20,528 bases of DNA from Rickettsiales bacterium (GTDB taxonomy: Bacteria > Pseudomonadota > Alphaproteobacteria > Rickettsiales > UBA1997), in the NCBI GenBank assembly GCA_031269065.1, contig JAIRWJ010000049.1, positions 1 through 20,528 on the forward strand, written 5' to 3'. Of the stretch, positions 1 to 7,918 are shown in pieces. The notes beneath the pieces were generated by a model, which ran no database searches, had not been told where the DNA came from, and saw only the letters and a program-made list of their open reading frames with translations. The position numbers were made by a program, and so were the translations under genes. Each line of letters begins with the position of its first letter. The first letter of the stretch is position 1.

Positions 1-2923
1 CCTCCGCACTGGAAACTGGCACAGATATGGACTTTCTAGATTTAGCCCTGACCTCCTCTTGATTCATCAGGCAGAGTCTCTCCTCTCTCCTCAGACTTGA
101 TTCGTAGGCGCCAAGATGCCTCATCAGTTCGGCATCATATTCTCCATTTATATGGGCTACGGATCCACCACATTTAATATATTTAAGTATTTCTTTGGTT
201 TCCGCCACTATGTCTTTTTTTTTCTTCACCACACCAGATGGTGTCTCCTTTTTATTTTCATCGGCAATTTCTAACATTTGCCGGTGTATCTGATTTTTAA
301 AAAAGTTGGTAGCTGTCCTAGCTTCTTTGAGTCTTTCGGCTTTACTGGCCTCTTCAATAAATTCCTCTGTGCTCCCATACAGCTCATTTGTCCTTATTGT
401 CACACACGTTTTGTCATTCCCTAGCCCGGTCATATCCTCGCGTCTATTTCTAGCGGTGTATTGCCTGATCTGAGCGGTGTCCAAAGGTTCTCTGCTATAT
501 ATTAGCTGTTGATCAACGGAGGCACTGTATTTTCCAAAGTCTCCACCAATACAGTCAGCTCTGCTGTAGAGCATCAGAGTTCTCCCATTCTCTAGTGGAT
601 CATAGACTTCAAGATTTGGCGCCTTATCCTGAATTGTAGTTCCTCTGTTATCCACTTTGTAGCAGACCAACTCGTTTTTGGCGTTTCTGAATAGTATGGT
701 TTTTATGCCCATACCCTTTGCCAGACCGTTTTTAACCATGGTATCCAGATCGCCCGGCTCGAAATCCGGCAACAGCAGCTGAACCCTGTCGGCCGAGGAA
801 TTCATGTCCTTAGTCAGGCTACCTTTAATATCATCTTCTAGTAGACCCAGTCTGTGCTTACCACTTTTTGGGGACGCCGAAGTATTTTCACTTTCGACAC
901 CCATGACCTGAAAATCCTGAAGAGTGCCTTTAAATTTTTCTCTCAGGCTATTGTGTTTTTTAATGAATCCTTCCTTCTTCTCCTGGTCGCCGATCTTCTG
1001 TTCTTTTTCAGTATCTGCTATGCTAAGGTTTGGAGTGGCACTGACCATCAGCAGCTGACATTTGATCCCGCGTTTTTTGAATTCCCTTATGAATTTATTA
1101 ATCGCATTGAAAGCCGGTTCTGGAAGCTGATAATATTCATCCACAGCCAGTACAATGTTTTCGAAAGAAAATTCATTAGCATTTTCGATTTCTATTACAC
1201 CGTCTCTGATTTGAATTCTAGGAGTTTTCTTACTATTTGGAGCCTTTTCACACATCCTTTCATTGAAAAGAGCTAGCAATTTTTGTTCGGCTTCTTCTCT
1301 AGTTATCCCACTATGCAAGTCTGTTAGGGCAACGTTTACAAATTTTGTCTTCCTAAAAACACTATCATCCTCAACAAATTTCAGTAACTCCTCTGTTCCG
1401 TCAGCTTTCTTCAGAGTAAGCTTTGTATCCCAGGTTCCATTCAGGTATTTAGGAATCACTTCATTTACCATGAAACTTTTACCCTCTCCGGTACCCAGAT
1501 CCATGGATATAGGCTTATCAAAGTCACAATTCCTTAGAGCATCATCTATATCTCCGACTACCCTTCTTTGGTCAGCGGTCAGAGCGGTGATAACACCGCC
1601 ATTCGACGTTATGAAAAGCTGTACCTCTGCACCAGATTCATCTACAAATTTTCCTTTTATTGCTGGATTCTTTTCTTTCGCTATATCTATTGCAGTATTA
1701 TGTCTTAACTGGAATTCTATTAGTGTTTGTATCTGTGGTCCCAGAAGTTCTGCCTTTTTATTCAGCTCCTCCCTATCTCTAAGGGAGTCGTTCAAACAGG
1801 TAGTGTCTTTCAATATATCCTTTACACCTTTTTCAAATATCTCCTTCTTAGCTTTTACAAAAAGTGCATTCCTCCTAACTCTGTAGAGTTTATATTCTCC
1901 CGCTACGAGCTTCCCCTTATTTCTGCCCCCCATACTCCTTATTTGAGGGCGCTTCTCGCTTAAAATTTCATTTACTACCAGAGCTTTAGACTCTGCAATG
2001 GTTAATCTGTGCGTTTTTTTGATATCTACTATAAGCTCTATGAATTTCGTCAGTTCTTCTTTGACCTGAATACCAATGTTTGCATCAACAGCAATCTGTC
2101 TTTTAACGCTTTTTTTACCGGCGTTTCCGATGACTGCTCTAGCACCGAAACATTTTCGGAACATAGCATCTATTTCAGAGGAGTCTTTTTTAATTTTGTT
2201 AAGTGTTGTTTCAGGATCTCCTTCCAACAAAATGTGATCGATAAATTTACTCATCTCATCCAATGTGGAAATTTCTTTGCTCTTTCCCGGTAGTGTAGAC
2301 AGATTTGTCCAATCACAGATCGATTGCTTGAAAAGAACTTTGTACTCTCCAACATTTTTGTATACAAGATCTTTGATTTCTTTGTTTGTCCTACTAAGTT
2401 TCTCCCTTATCTCTTTTTCTCTATCCGACATCCCGGATGATTTTTCTTTCCGTTCTTTTTCCCGCGATTTCACAAGTACAGTAGGCTCTTCGCCCCCCTG
2501 TTCGGATTCTTCCAATACTACTTCTTCCTCATATCCTTCCGCATCAACTTCATCTTCTTCCTGCTCTCCTTCCTCTATTCTCCCTTTATCCTCGTCGCCC
2601 TCATCGCCTCCAAAACTTTTCACTGCTTTGTCTTCCTCAGTACCGACTATTCCGGAATTCCCAACTACAGGGGTAGCTGTGGGTGGTTTTGGAACGAGTA
2701 TAGAGGGTTTCAGAACCGTGGTAGATCCTGTCCTTGTAGCGGATCCATGAGCTACGGGTTTTGTAACTGTAGAAAATTGCGGAGCTATTGAGACATTTAC
2801 TGATCTATTTACATTTCCGGGGGCATTTCTTGAATTTACGGATGTAGCAGATCTTTGAGCTGTAGAGGATGGTAATCTAGCAACTGTTACTCCATCTATT
2901 TTATCTTCGTCGTCAAAAGGCAT
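1..2923 (-). CDS. SecA/DExD-box helicase-like ATPase, 3' end beyond window
   Basis: An uninterrupted reading frame runs from ATG at 2923 to the left edge (974 codons seen, C-terminus missing). AGGA lies 7 bases before the ATG. Residues 1-90 are Ser/Thr/Pro/Val-rich and look disordered; 95-147 are very acidic; 150-185 are charged and probably helical. The motor-like core follows: Walker A LGTGEGKS at 476-483, close to the TGEGKT of SecA; a Walker B/DExD-type VDEYYQ at 594-599; SAT at 628-630; a motif-V-like stretch ADCIGGDFG near 789-797; and a motif-VI-like QYTARNRRED at 821-830. In superfamily 2 and SecA these motifs bind and hydrolyse ATP. The long charged segments between motifs are not those of SecA itself, and I see no preprotein cross-linking pattern, so I do not call it secA. 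It may be a large effector or a DNA/RNA or protein remodeler. The substrate is unknown. It is divergent from the phosphatase gene. Confidence 0.85.
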   Translation of the reverse strand, partial: MPFDDEDKIDGVTVARLPSSTAQRSATSVNSRNAPGNVNRSVNVSIAPQFSTVTKPVAHGSATRTGSTTVLKPSILVPKPPTATPVVGNSGIVGTEEDKAVKSFGGDEGDEDKGRIEEGEQEEDEVDAEGYEEEVVLEESEQGGEEPTVLVKSREKERKEKSSGMSDREKEIREKLSRTNKEIKDLVYKNVGEYKVLFKQSICDWTNLSTLPGKSKEISTLDEMSKFIDHILLEGDPETTLNKIKKDSSEIDAMFRKCFGARAVIGNAGKKSVKRQIAVDANIGIQVKEELTKFIELIVDIKKTHRLTIAESKALVVNEILSEKRPQIRSMGGRNKGKLVAGEYKLYRVRRNALFVKAKKEIFEKGVKDILKDTTCLNDSLRDREELNKKAELLGPQIQTLIEFQLRHNTAIDIAKEKNPAIKGKFVDESGAEVQLFITSNGGVITALTADQRRVVGDIDDALRNCDFDKPISMDLGTGEGKSFMVNEVIPKYLNGTWDTKLTLKKADGTEELLKFVEDDSVFRKTKFVNVALTDLHSGITREEAEQKLLALFNERMCEKAPNSKKTPRIQIRDGVIEIENANEFSFENIVLAVDEYYQLPEPAFNAINKFIREFKKRGIKCQLLMVSATPNLSIADTEKEQKIGDQEKKEGFIKKHNSLREKFKGTLQDFQVMGVESENTSASPKSGKHRLGLLEDDIKGSLTKDMNSSADRVQLLLPDFEPGDLDTMVKNGLAKGMGIKTILFRNAKNELVCYKVDNRGTTIQDKAPNLEVYDPLENGRTLMLYSRADCIGGDFGKYSASVDQQLIYSREPLDTAQIRQYTARNRREDMTGLGNDKTCVTIRTNELYGSTEEFIEEASKAERLKEARTATNFFKNQIHRQMLEIADENKKETPSGVVKKKKDIVAETKEILKYIKCGGSVAHINGEYDAELMRHLGAYESSLRREERLCLMNQEEVRAKSRKSISVPVSSAE

Positions 2924-3227
2924 ACTTTATTCCTATAATTTTTTGTCTGTTGTTCCAAAGGTATTGGATAAATAGTAAAAATCAAGGAATATATTGCAAT
3001 TTTAATTTCATTATCAAATAGTATTTCTCTGATAACCCTGAGATAGGGCACCAATACTTCTATAGCTTTACCAGATAAAATCCTTTGTTGTGTTTCCTCG
3101 CTAGTCTTTTTAGAAGTTGCTTTTGAGAGAATATGAGTTTAGATGTGTAAAAGACACGGGAATTACAAAAATTTCCAAGGACTTATTTTACGATGCTAGT
3201 CGGATATATAAAAAAAGGGGCTACACT
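2924..3227. other. Divergent intergenic region
   Basis: This AT-rich gap separates two divergent genes and should carry both promoters. On the minus side AGGA at 2931-2934 is the ribosome site of the ATPase gene. On the plus side AGGGG at 3216-3220 precedes the ATG at 3228. The phosphatase frame stays open upstream to a TTG at 3117, so part of this gap could be coding. I could not pick out a convincing sigma-70 promoter in either direction. Confidence 0.5.
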
Positions 3228-4814
3228 ATGTTAGAAAACAATGAGAGATGTCACGGAAAATCATGTGAGAAATTGCTTGGTGACCTAGTAGATAGAGTTC
3301 TTAGTTTATATAACCCGTCTTTCCTGCTGTACTGTGCCGATGATTTTTGTGACAGCCTTAGATCTAGAAGTAAAGAGGACAAGGATTTGGCCAGAAATAG
3401 AAACCTGGAAGAGGTAGAAAACAGACTTAGACTTCTGATCTACATGATCGTCGGTAGTTTAGCCACTAAACCCAGAAAAGATTTGGAATCTGATCTTAGT
3501 GTGAATAGCGTCGTCGTTGAATCAGACTTGCATGGTGACATTAGTGCGTTTTTTTTCACTCTGTTGAGAAATGGTATGGTGGAATTTAATAGGAGTAACC
3601 CAATTGGAATAATATTTTTGGATCCAGTAGAGAAAAAAGAGTACACGTTGGAAAAACTTGAGAAAAGGAGAGAAGAATTCGAAAGGAAATTCGACGGGAA
3701 GGAATTCGCCAGCCTGATGTTCCATATGCAGCTGTTACCCGATGTGATTCCCACAGAGAGATATGGAAGGTATATCAACTGCGGTGATTTTGTTGACAGA
3801 GGACAGCAATCGGAGCAAATGGTCTTCCTAATTCGACGTCTCTACAGATTGTACTCCAATCTGTTTGGGGATTATCTGATTCCTAGAATACTAATTGGAA
3901 ACCATGAGAATTTTTATATTGCACACGATATAGAATATAGTATTCGATATGCTATAGCCAATGGTGCCAACAATACATTTTCAACTGGACGCAATGCAAC
4001 GGAGTATGGTGTTAGTAAAAATTGTATGGCTAAATTTTCTGCCATATCTGGAAGCATCAGAGAGGCCGTGAAAAGTGGGGAACTGTGTCTTGTCTACAGT
4101 ATTGGAACAACACTTTTCTCACATGCGGTAATTACGAGAGGAATGGTGACAGAGCTGGGCAAATACTTCGGTGCTATGGCTAGAGCACTAGTGGACAGCC
4201 CAACGGGATGGAATGACCCTAACTATGTAAAACTAAAGGAAAGAATACAAAATCTGGCAGTAGAACTTAAGAAAATGACAAATCTAGTGCTAGGAGAGCG
4301 GGATTTAACCGAAATAGAAATAGGGAAATTGGTGTTAGTCCTGAACGAGTTTAATATTATCAGAGTTATATTGGTTGAAAGACACGGAATAGAGGTAGAG
4401 AAGGGGCAAACAGTCCTATTCCTGCCAGGGGAAGAGGAGATAATCCAAATTGTGCAGGGGCTCACTAGAGAAAGTATAACATGGATAAGGGAAGAAGATC
4501 TAAAAATGAGTGACCTAATTCCTGGACTAAAATACATCGTGGGACATGATGCAAACCGAAATAATAAGCAGTGGCCGTCAACCCTAAGGATGGAATGTAG
4601 AATATCCTGCATAGATTCCCAAAGATCGCTGGGCTATAGCGAAATAGGAACAGCTGCCAACTATTTTCAGATTCCTATATCTTTTCTACTTGAGGGACAT
4701 AGGTTTTCTGGCAAATCGGCCCCGCTGTCCGAGGTGGAGTACATAATGCTGGATAAACTAAGAGACAGAGCCTTAAAAGGAATAATGCTGTTGTCAACCT
4801 ATGCTGGGTCCTAG
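3228..4814 (+). CDS. PPP-family calcineurin-like metallophosphatase
   Basis: The protein has 528 residues from the ATG at 3228. The full PPP metal-site series is visible in order: SDLHGD (Asp100, His102), CGDFVDRG (Asp187, Asp190, Arg191), GNHE (Asn225, His226), SHA (His299) and VGHD (His440), with a CIDS Asp463 where related enzymes have Asp-Thr-Gly. These residues bind the two metals and phosphate in PPP Ser/Thr phosphatases, PrpA and ApaH. It is about twice the usual size of 220-300 residues: there is a 95-residue N-terminal extension, a charged insert at 133-160, and a helical insert at about 330-430 between the last two motifs. Start choice: the frame opens at TTG 3117, which has no ribosome site, whereas ATG 3228 has AGGGG 7 bases upstream. 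No signal peptide is seen. The substrate cannot be told; a protein phosphatase or a nucleotide hydrolase are both possible. It may act on host or bacterial proteins. Confidence 0.85.
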   Translation: MLENNERCHGKSCEKLLGDLVDRVLSLYNPSFLLYCADDFCDSLRSRSKEDKDLARNRNLEEVENRLRLLIYMIVGSLATKPRKDLESDLSVNSVVVESDLHGDISAFFFTLLRNGMVEFNRSNPIGIIFLDPVEKKEYTLEKLEKRREEFERKFDGKEFASLMFHMQLLPDVIPTERYGRYINCGDFVDRGQQSEQMVFLIRRLYRLYSNLFGDYLIPRILIGNHENFYIAHDIEYSIRYAIANGANNTFSTGRNATEYGVSKNCMAKFSAISGSIREAVKSGELCLVYSIGTTLFSHAVITRGMVTELGKYFGAMARALVDSPTGWNDPNYVKLKERIQNLAVELKKMTNLVLGERDLTEIEIGKLVLVLNEFNIIRVILVERHGIEVEKGQTVLFLPGEEEIIQIVQGLTRESITWIREEDLKMSDLIPGLKYIVGHDANRNNKQWPSTLRMECRISCIDSQRSLGYSEIGTAANYFQIPISFLLEGHRFSGKSAPLSEVEYIMLDKLRDRALKGIMLLSTYAGS

Positions 4815-4910
4815 TTGAAGAAAAGATTTTTCTCCCAACACTGGGAACATTTTCTTTAATTCCTTGGCAGCTTCTTCAAAGATGGACACACTACGTATCA
4901 GCGATGGATA

Positions 4911-4942
4911 ATTGAAAAAAATCCTAAATCTTGTTTTTCAAT
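4911..4942. repeat. AT-rich inverted repeat upstream of the frr block
   Basis: ATTGAAAAA at 4911-4919 is matched exactly by TTTTTCAAT at 4934-4942, giving a 9-bp stem around a 14-base loop. It lies between the phosphatase gene and the small ORF before frr. It could be a weak terminator or an operator for the frr block. A second inverted pair (TTGAAGAA 4815-4822, TTCTTCAA 4872-4879) begins next to the phosphatase stop codon. Confidence 0.3.
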
Positions 4943-4970
4943 ATATTTACTCTAGCATTGGCATACTTGT

Positions 4971-5288
4971 TTGTCCATCGGTTCTTTCTTGGAGTACGAA
5001 AAATACGTTTATGACAGGATATTGTTGTACTATGACATATCCTCCAGAATTAGAGAGGAAATTCTGAAGTTGGATGACGTTGATGATGGGACGAAGTTCG
5101 ATGTGCTGCTGCCACTTCCTGACGATATAAAGAAAATCACTGATCACCTGCTAGAAAAGTATATTGAATATCTTAAAAACATAAGAAACAGTAAAGTGAG
5201 GGATGAAATATTTGCTATTCTAGACGGTCTTCTGGAACACGTTGCCGTTTACAAAAATAAATTGTACGATTTTTATAAAGATAGGTGA
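4971..5288 (+). CDS. Hypothetical 105-residue protein preceding frr
   Basis: I do not recognise this protein. It contains no internal Met, so it must start at a TTG (4971, or 4989 in the same frame); neither has a clear ribosome site. It is acidic and mostly helical in composition, with no signal peptide or membrane segment. Its TGA stop at 5286-5288 overlaps the AGGTGA ribosome site of frr, so it is probably translated in the same message. In most alphaproteobacteria pyrH sits directly before frr; this ORF takes that place but does not look like UMP kinase. It could be a lineage-specific protein or the 3' remnant of a decayed gene. Confidence 0.55.
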   Translation: MSIGSFLEYEKYVYDRILLYYDISSRIREEILKLDDVDDGTKFDVLLPLPDDIKKITDHLLEKYIEYLKNIRNSKVRDEIFAILDGLLEHVAVYKNKLYDFYKDR

Positions 5289-5295
5289 ATCATAT

Positions 5296-5844
5296 ATGCA
5301 AGATATTTTAAATGATGCTGATGCTATGATGCAGAAGACTATAGAGTCACTAAGGAAAGATTTGGCTACAGTCAACACAGGACGGGCTATGCCATCCCTT
5401 TTGGATAGAATTATGGTAGACTGCTATGGCGAACACACACCCCTGAACAAAGTTGCTAACATATCTGTTCCTGATTCTCTTACTCTGTCCCTGCAGATCT
5501 GGGACAAGTCGATAGTATCGAGTGTTGAGAAGGCCATATTGGCCGCAAACCTGGGTTTCAATCCAGTGGTCGATGGTCTATCTATAAAAATAAACATACC
5601 AAAACTTAGCGAAGATCGAAGAAAAGAGCTCTGCAAGATTGTCAGAAAGTACGGTGAGGATAGGAAAGTATCTCTGAGAAATCTGAGAAAGGATTCCCTA
5701 GAGAAAATTAGAAAAATTAAGAATAACTTTAGTGAAGATCTGGTGAAGGATTTTGAGAAGAAAACCCAGAATCTAACAGATAAGTATACGAAAAACGTGG
5801 ACGATATGGTATCTGCTAAGGAAAAAAGTCTAATGATGGTCTAG
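5296..5844 (+). CDS. frr: Ribosome recycling factor
   Basis: The protein has 182 residues, close to the usual 185. RRF works with EF-G to split post-termination ribosomes in the cytoplasm. Family hallmarks are clear: an N-terminal helix with MQKTIESLRKDLATVNTGRA, then the PSLLDRI and VDCYGEHTPLNKVANISVPD segments of domain II, and a C-terminal helical bundle with VRKYGEDRKVSLRNLRKD. The ATG at 5296 is chosen over an in-frame ATG at 5242 because it has AGGTGA 8 bases upstream and gives the family's normal N-terminus; the upstream ATG would overlap the preceding gene by 47 bases. uppS follows after 4 bases, so the two are likely co-transcribed. Confidence 0.97.
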   Translation: MQDILNDADAMMQKTIESLRKDLATVNTGRAMPSLLDRIMVDCYGEHTPLNKVANISVPDSLTLSLQIWDKSIVSSVEKAILAANLGFNPVVDGLSIKINIPKLSEDRRKELCKIVRKYGEDRKVSLRNLRKDSLEKIRKIKNNFSEDLVKDFEKKTQNLTDKYTKNVDDMVSAKEKSLMMV

Positions 5845-5848
5845 CCCT

Positions 5849-6667
5849 ATGTCTTCGAGAAAATTGGTAATTTCCACTCTGATAACGGTGTTTCTTTTGC
5901 TTGTAGTAGTGGGAACATGGGTCAGCGTAAAAAAAACAGGCCACGGATGGGATTCCATGAGAAGCGGGGGAAATTTTCCGGAGAGTATTGCCATAATAAT
6001 GGATGGTAATGGTAGGTGGGCAAAAAAAAGAAACTTGGATGTGAATCATGGCCATAAAAAGGGGGCGGAGACATTGGAGAAGATTCTGGAACATGCTAGG
6101 AAAGCAGGCGTAAAATCGCTGACTTTCTACACTTTTTCGACAGAAAACTGGGGAAGATCTGAGGAGGAGGTTGGTTATATCCTAGCATTGGTTAGTTTCT
6201 ATCTGGATAATTATCTGGATAGATTGGCAGAAAATAACGTAAGGCTGAAGATAATTGGGGATTTAGAGAGGCTAGACCAGGGCACACGTAAAAAAATTCA
6301 TGATCTTGAGGAAAAAACCGCCAATAACAATGGATTGTCTCTGAACATAGCCTTTAGCTATGGCGGAAGGGCCGAGATAGTCAACGCAGCAAAAAATATT
6401 GCTCTGGATGTGAAATCTGGCAAACTACAGGTTGGCGATATAGACGAGGAGTTGTTCAAGAGGTATTTGTACAATCCAGATATAGTCTATCCAGATCTTG
6501 TTATAAGAACAGGGAGCTATCTGAGGATTAGTAATTTTTTGCTCTGGGAGATAAGCTATTCGGAGCTATACTTCACTGATGTTCTGTGGCCGGACTTTGA
6601 TGAAAAGTGTTTTGATCTGGCCATAGAGGAGTTTAAAAACAGAAAGAGGACCTATGGTAGAAGATGA
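5849..6667 (+). CDS. uppS: Undecaprenyl diphosphate synthase with N-terminal membrane segment
   Basis: This cis-prenyltransferase builds the C55 lipid carrier for peptidoglycan and other wall polymers from FPP and IPP. The catalytic loop IIMDGNGRWAKK (Asp52), the GHKKGA segment, TFSTENW, NIAFSYGGR and SNFLLWE...ELYFTDVLWPDF with Glu239 are all present. Two oddities stand out. First, residues 6-25 form a clean hydrophobic segment absent from usual UppS, which begins near the PESIAIIMDG motif; an internal ATG at 5957 would give a normal 236-residue enzyme, so the anchor depends on the start. Second, where E. coli has RTGGEH before RISNFLLW, this protein has RTGSYL, losing the Glu and His of that loop. 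It overlaps the next gene by 14 bases. Identity is firm; the start at 5849 is moderate. Confidence 0.93.
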   Translation: MSSRKLVISTLITVFLLLVVVGTWVSVKKTGHGWDSMRSGGNFPESIAIIMDGNGRWAKKRNLDVNHGHKKGAETLEKILEHARKAGVKSLTFYTFSTENWGRSEEEVGYILALVSFYLDNYLDRLAENNVRLKIIGDLERLDQGTRKKIHDLEEKTANNNGLSLNIAFSYGGRAEIVNAAKNIALDVKSGKLQVGDIDEELFKRYLYNPDIVYPDLVIRTGSYLRISNFLLWEISYSELYFTDVLWPDFDEKCFDLAIEEFKNRKRTYGRR

Positions 6668-7352
6668 ACTAAAAAAAAGTGGGCTGTCCAGGATCTACGG
6701 TTGGCTGAGGAATAGAATTGGCACAGGCCATCTTAGGGAATGGAGGAATTACCTTCCGGCAGTTTCCTATCTGGTATTTATGTTTGTGTCTGCTCTGTAC
6801 TTCAGGAATTTGTGCATATTTCTAATTCTCGGACTGTGTGTGCATGTTGCCAGAAAGACCGCAAAAATCAGCGAAAATTGTCATCACAATAGAATTTATT
6901 GTCTGTTCTCCTATCTCTATACCATGATTCCAAGCTTTTCTATGTTATATATAGTCAATCTGAAAAACCCAACGGATCTAATAGTTTGGCTGTTTCTATT
7001 GCTGCTGACCATTAGAGTATCCACCAATATATTTGAAAGTATCTTCGAAGGTGAGATTCTATCTGACAAATTACATCCCAGCAGAACCACTATGGGGTTC
7101 ATAGGTTCTTTGCTAGTTAGTATGCCAATTGGTCTTATATCATCGCTCTTTCTGAAACAGAAGCTAATTCGGTTTACACTCATAAATATGTCTATGGCCC
7201 TGCTGACGCATCTGCAGGATGTCCTGGGCTATAGACTGGGGAAATATCTGGAGTCAGCTGAAAGGGATCCATTTATTGAAAATTATAACGGTTTGTCCCT
7301 AGTTACGTCCTTTTTGGCATTTTTAATTTTATTCAAATTTATCAAGGCATGA
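6654..7352 (+). CDS. Degenerate CdsA-like membrane protein
   Basis: The protein has 232 residues with about six hydrophobic segments (near 33-66, 81-101, 107-123, 149-166, 173-188 and 213-230). Its place after uppS is that of phosphatidate cytidylyltransferase (CdsA), which makes CDP-diacylglycerol. Traces of CdsA are visible: HPSRTTMGFIGS at 141-152 matches the family's SPxKTxEGxxGG block, and 191-220 lies where the C-terminal signature belongs. In the signature the KR, KD, HGG and DRxD residues have become YR, ES, YNG and LVTS, so the metal- and CTP-binding acids are gone. The Asp that opens the earlier DTxAYxxG block is also missing. The reading frame is nonetheless open and translationally coupled, overlapping uppS by 14 bases and the SH3 gene by 4. 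It is either a repurposed, catalytically inactive relative or a fast-evolving CdsA with altered chemistry. Homology is inferred from position and partial motifs. Confidence 0.7.
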   Translation: MVEDELKKSGLSRIYGWLRNRIGTGHLREWRNYLPAVSYLVFMFVSALYFRNLCIFLILGLCVHVARKTAKISENCHHNRIYCLFSYLYTMIPSFSMLYIVNLKNPTDLIVWLFLLLLTIRVSTNIFESIFEGEILSDKLHPSRTTMGFIGSLLVSMPIGLISSLFLKQKLIRFTLINMSMALLTHLQDVLGYRLGKYLESAERDPFIENYNGLSLVTSFLAFLILFKFIKA

Positions 7353-7831
7353 ACTCAAGGACTCGGGCTCTAACTCTTGTCTTTTTGTTCTCAATATCTA
7401 TTGGTGGTTGTAGAAGAAAAAGTGCTGTGTTTAGGGATGGAATAGGAGGAAGTTTTGTGGCTCTAAGATCAGACGAAACAAACGTGAGAGCCGGTCCAGG
7501 CAAAAATTTTCCCATCGTCCACGTTTACAAACTGAAACACATGCCAATGAGAGTTACAGGGGAGTATGACAAATGGCTCAAAGTAGTTGACTTAGACGGC
7601 GACAGTGGCTGGTTGAGCGAGAATCTGTCACTAAAAATTAGAACAGTTATAACTATAAAACCAGAGCAGTTCCTATATCATAATTTTGATAATATAGCCT
7701 ATCCTACCCACAGAGTTGAAAAAAATATTGTGGGGAGACTTCTGAAATGTAAAAAACATAGATGCAAAGTGAAGATAGGTAAGATCACAGGTTGGTTGGA
7801 TAGGTCTGGCATCTGGGGTCATGGCAGCTGA
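7349..7831 (+). CDS. SH3-domain envelope lipoprotein
   Basis: The protein has 160 residues. A short basic start and hydrophobic stretch end in SIGGC at 17-21, which fits a signal peptide with a lipobox (Gly at -2 is less usual). Two bacterial SH3-like units follow. The first, at about 35-93, has NVRAGPGKNFPIV and a closing GWL. The second, at about 103-158, ends GWLDRSGIWG. This two-unit layout is typical of alphaproteobacterial periplasmic SH3 proteins, which are thought to bind peptidoglycan or cell-wall enzymes. The start overlaps the stop of the CdsA-like gene as ATGA, so its translation is coupled to the uppS block. The second unit is Lys/Arg/His-rich with two Cys at about 131 and 136. 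Its exact ligand cannot be told. Confidence 0.8.
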   Translation: MNSRTRALTLVFLFSISIGGCRRKSAVFRDGIGGSFVALRSDETNVRAGPGKNFPIVHVYKLKHMPMRVTGEYDKWLKVVDLDGDSGWLSENLSLKIRTVITIKPEQFLYHNFDNIAYPTHRVEKNIVGRLLKCKKHRCKVKIGKITGWLDRSGIWGHGS

Positions 7832-7918
7832 GAGACGGGAGTTATTTTTCGCCAACTTTGAAACCTTGAAAATATAACAACGGATTGTAGTTTGATGGAA
7901 CGAACTATTAGTTAAAAT

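Noticed and set aside
854..2750. Several plus-strand frames of 78-207 residues
   Set aside because: They are antisense shadows of the uninterrupted 974-codon minus-strand ATPase frame, which carries coherent ATPase motifs.
5242..5298. Longer frr start at 5242
   Set aside because: It would overlap the previous gene by 47 bases and add residues absent from the family; AGGTGA points to 5296.
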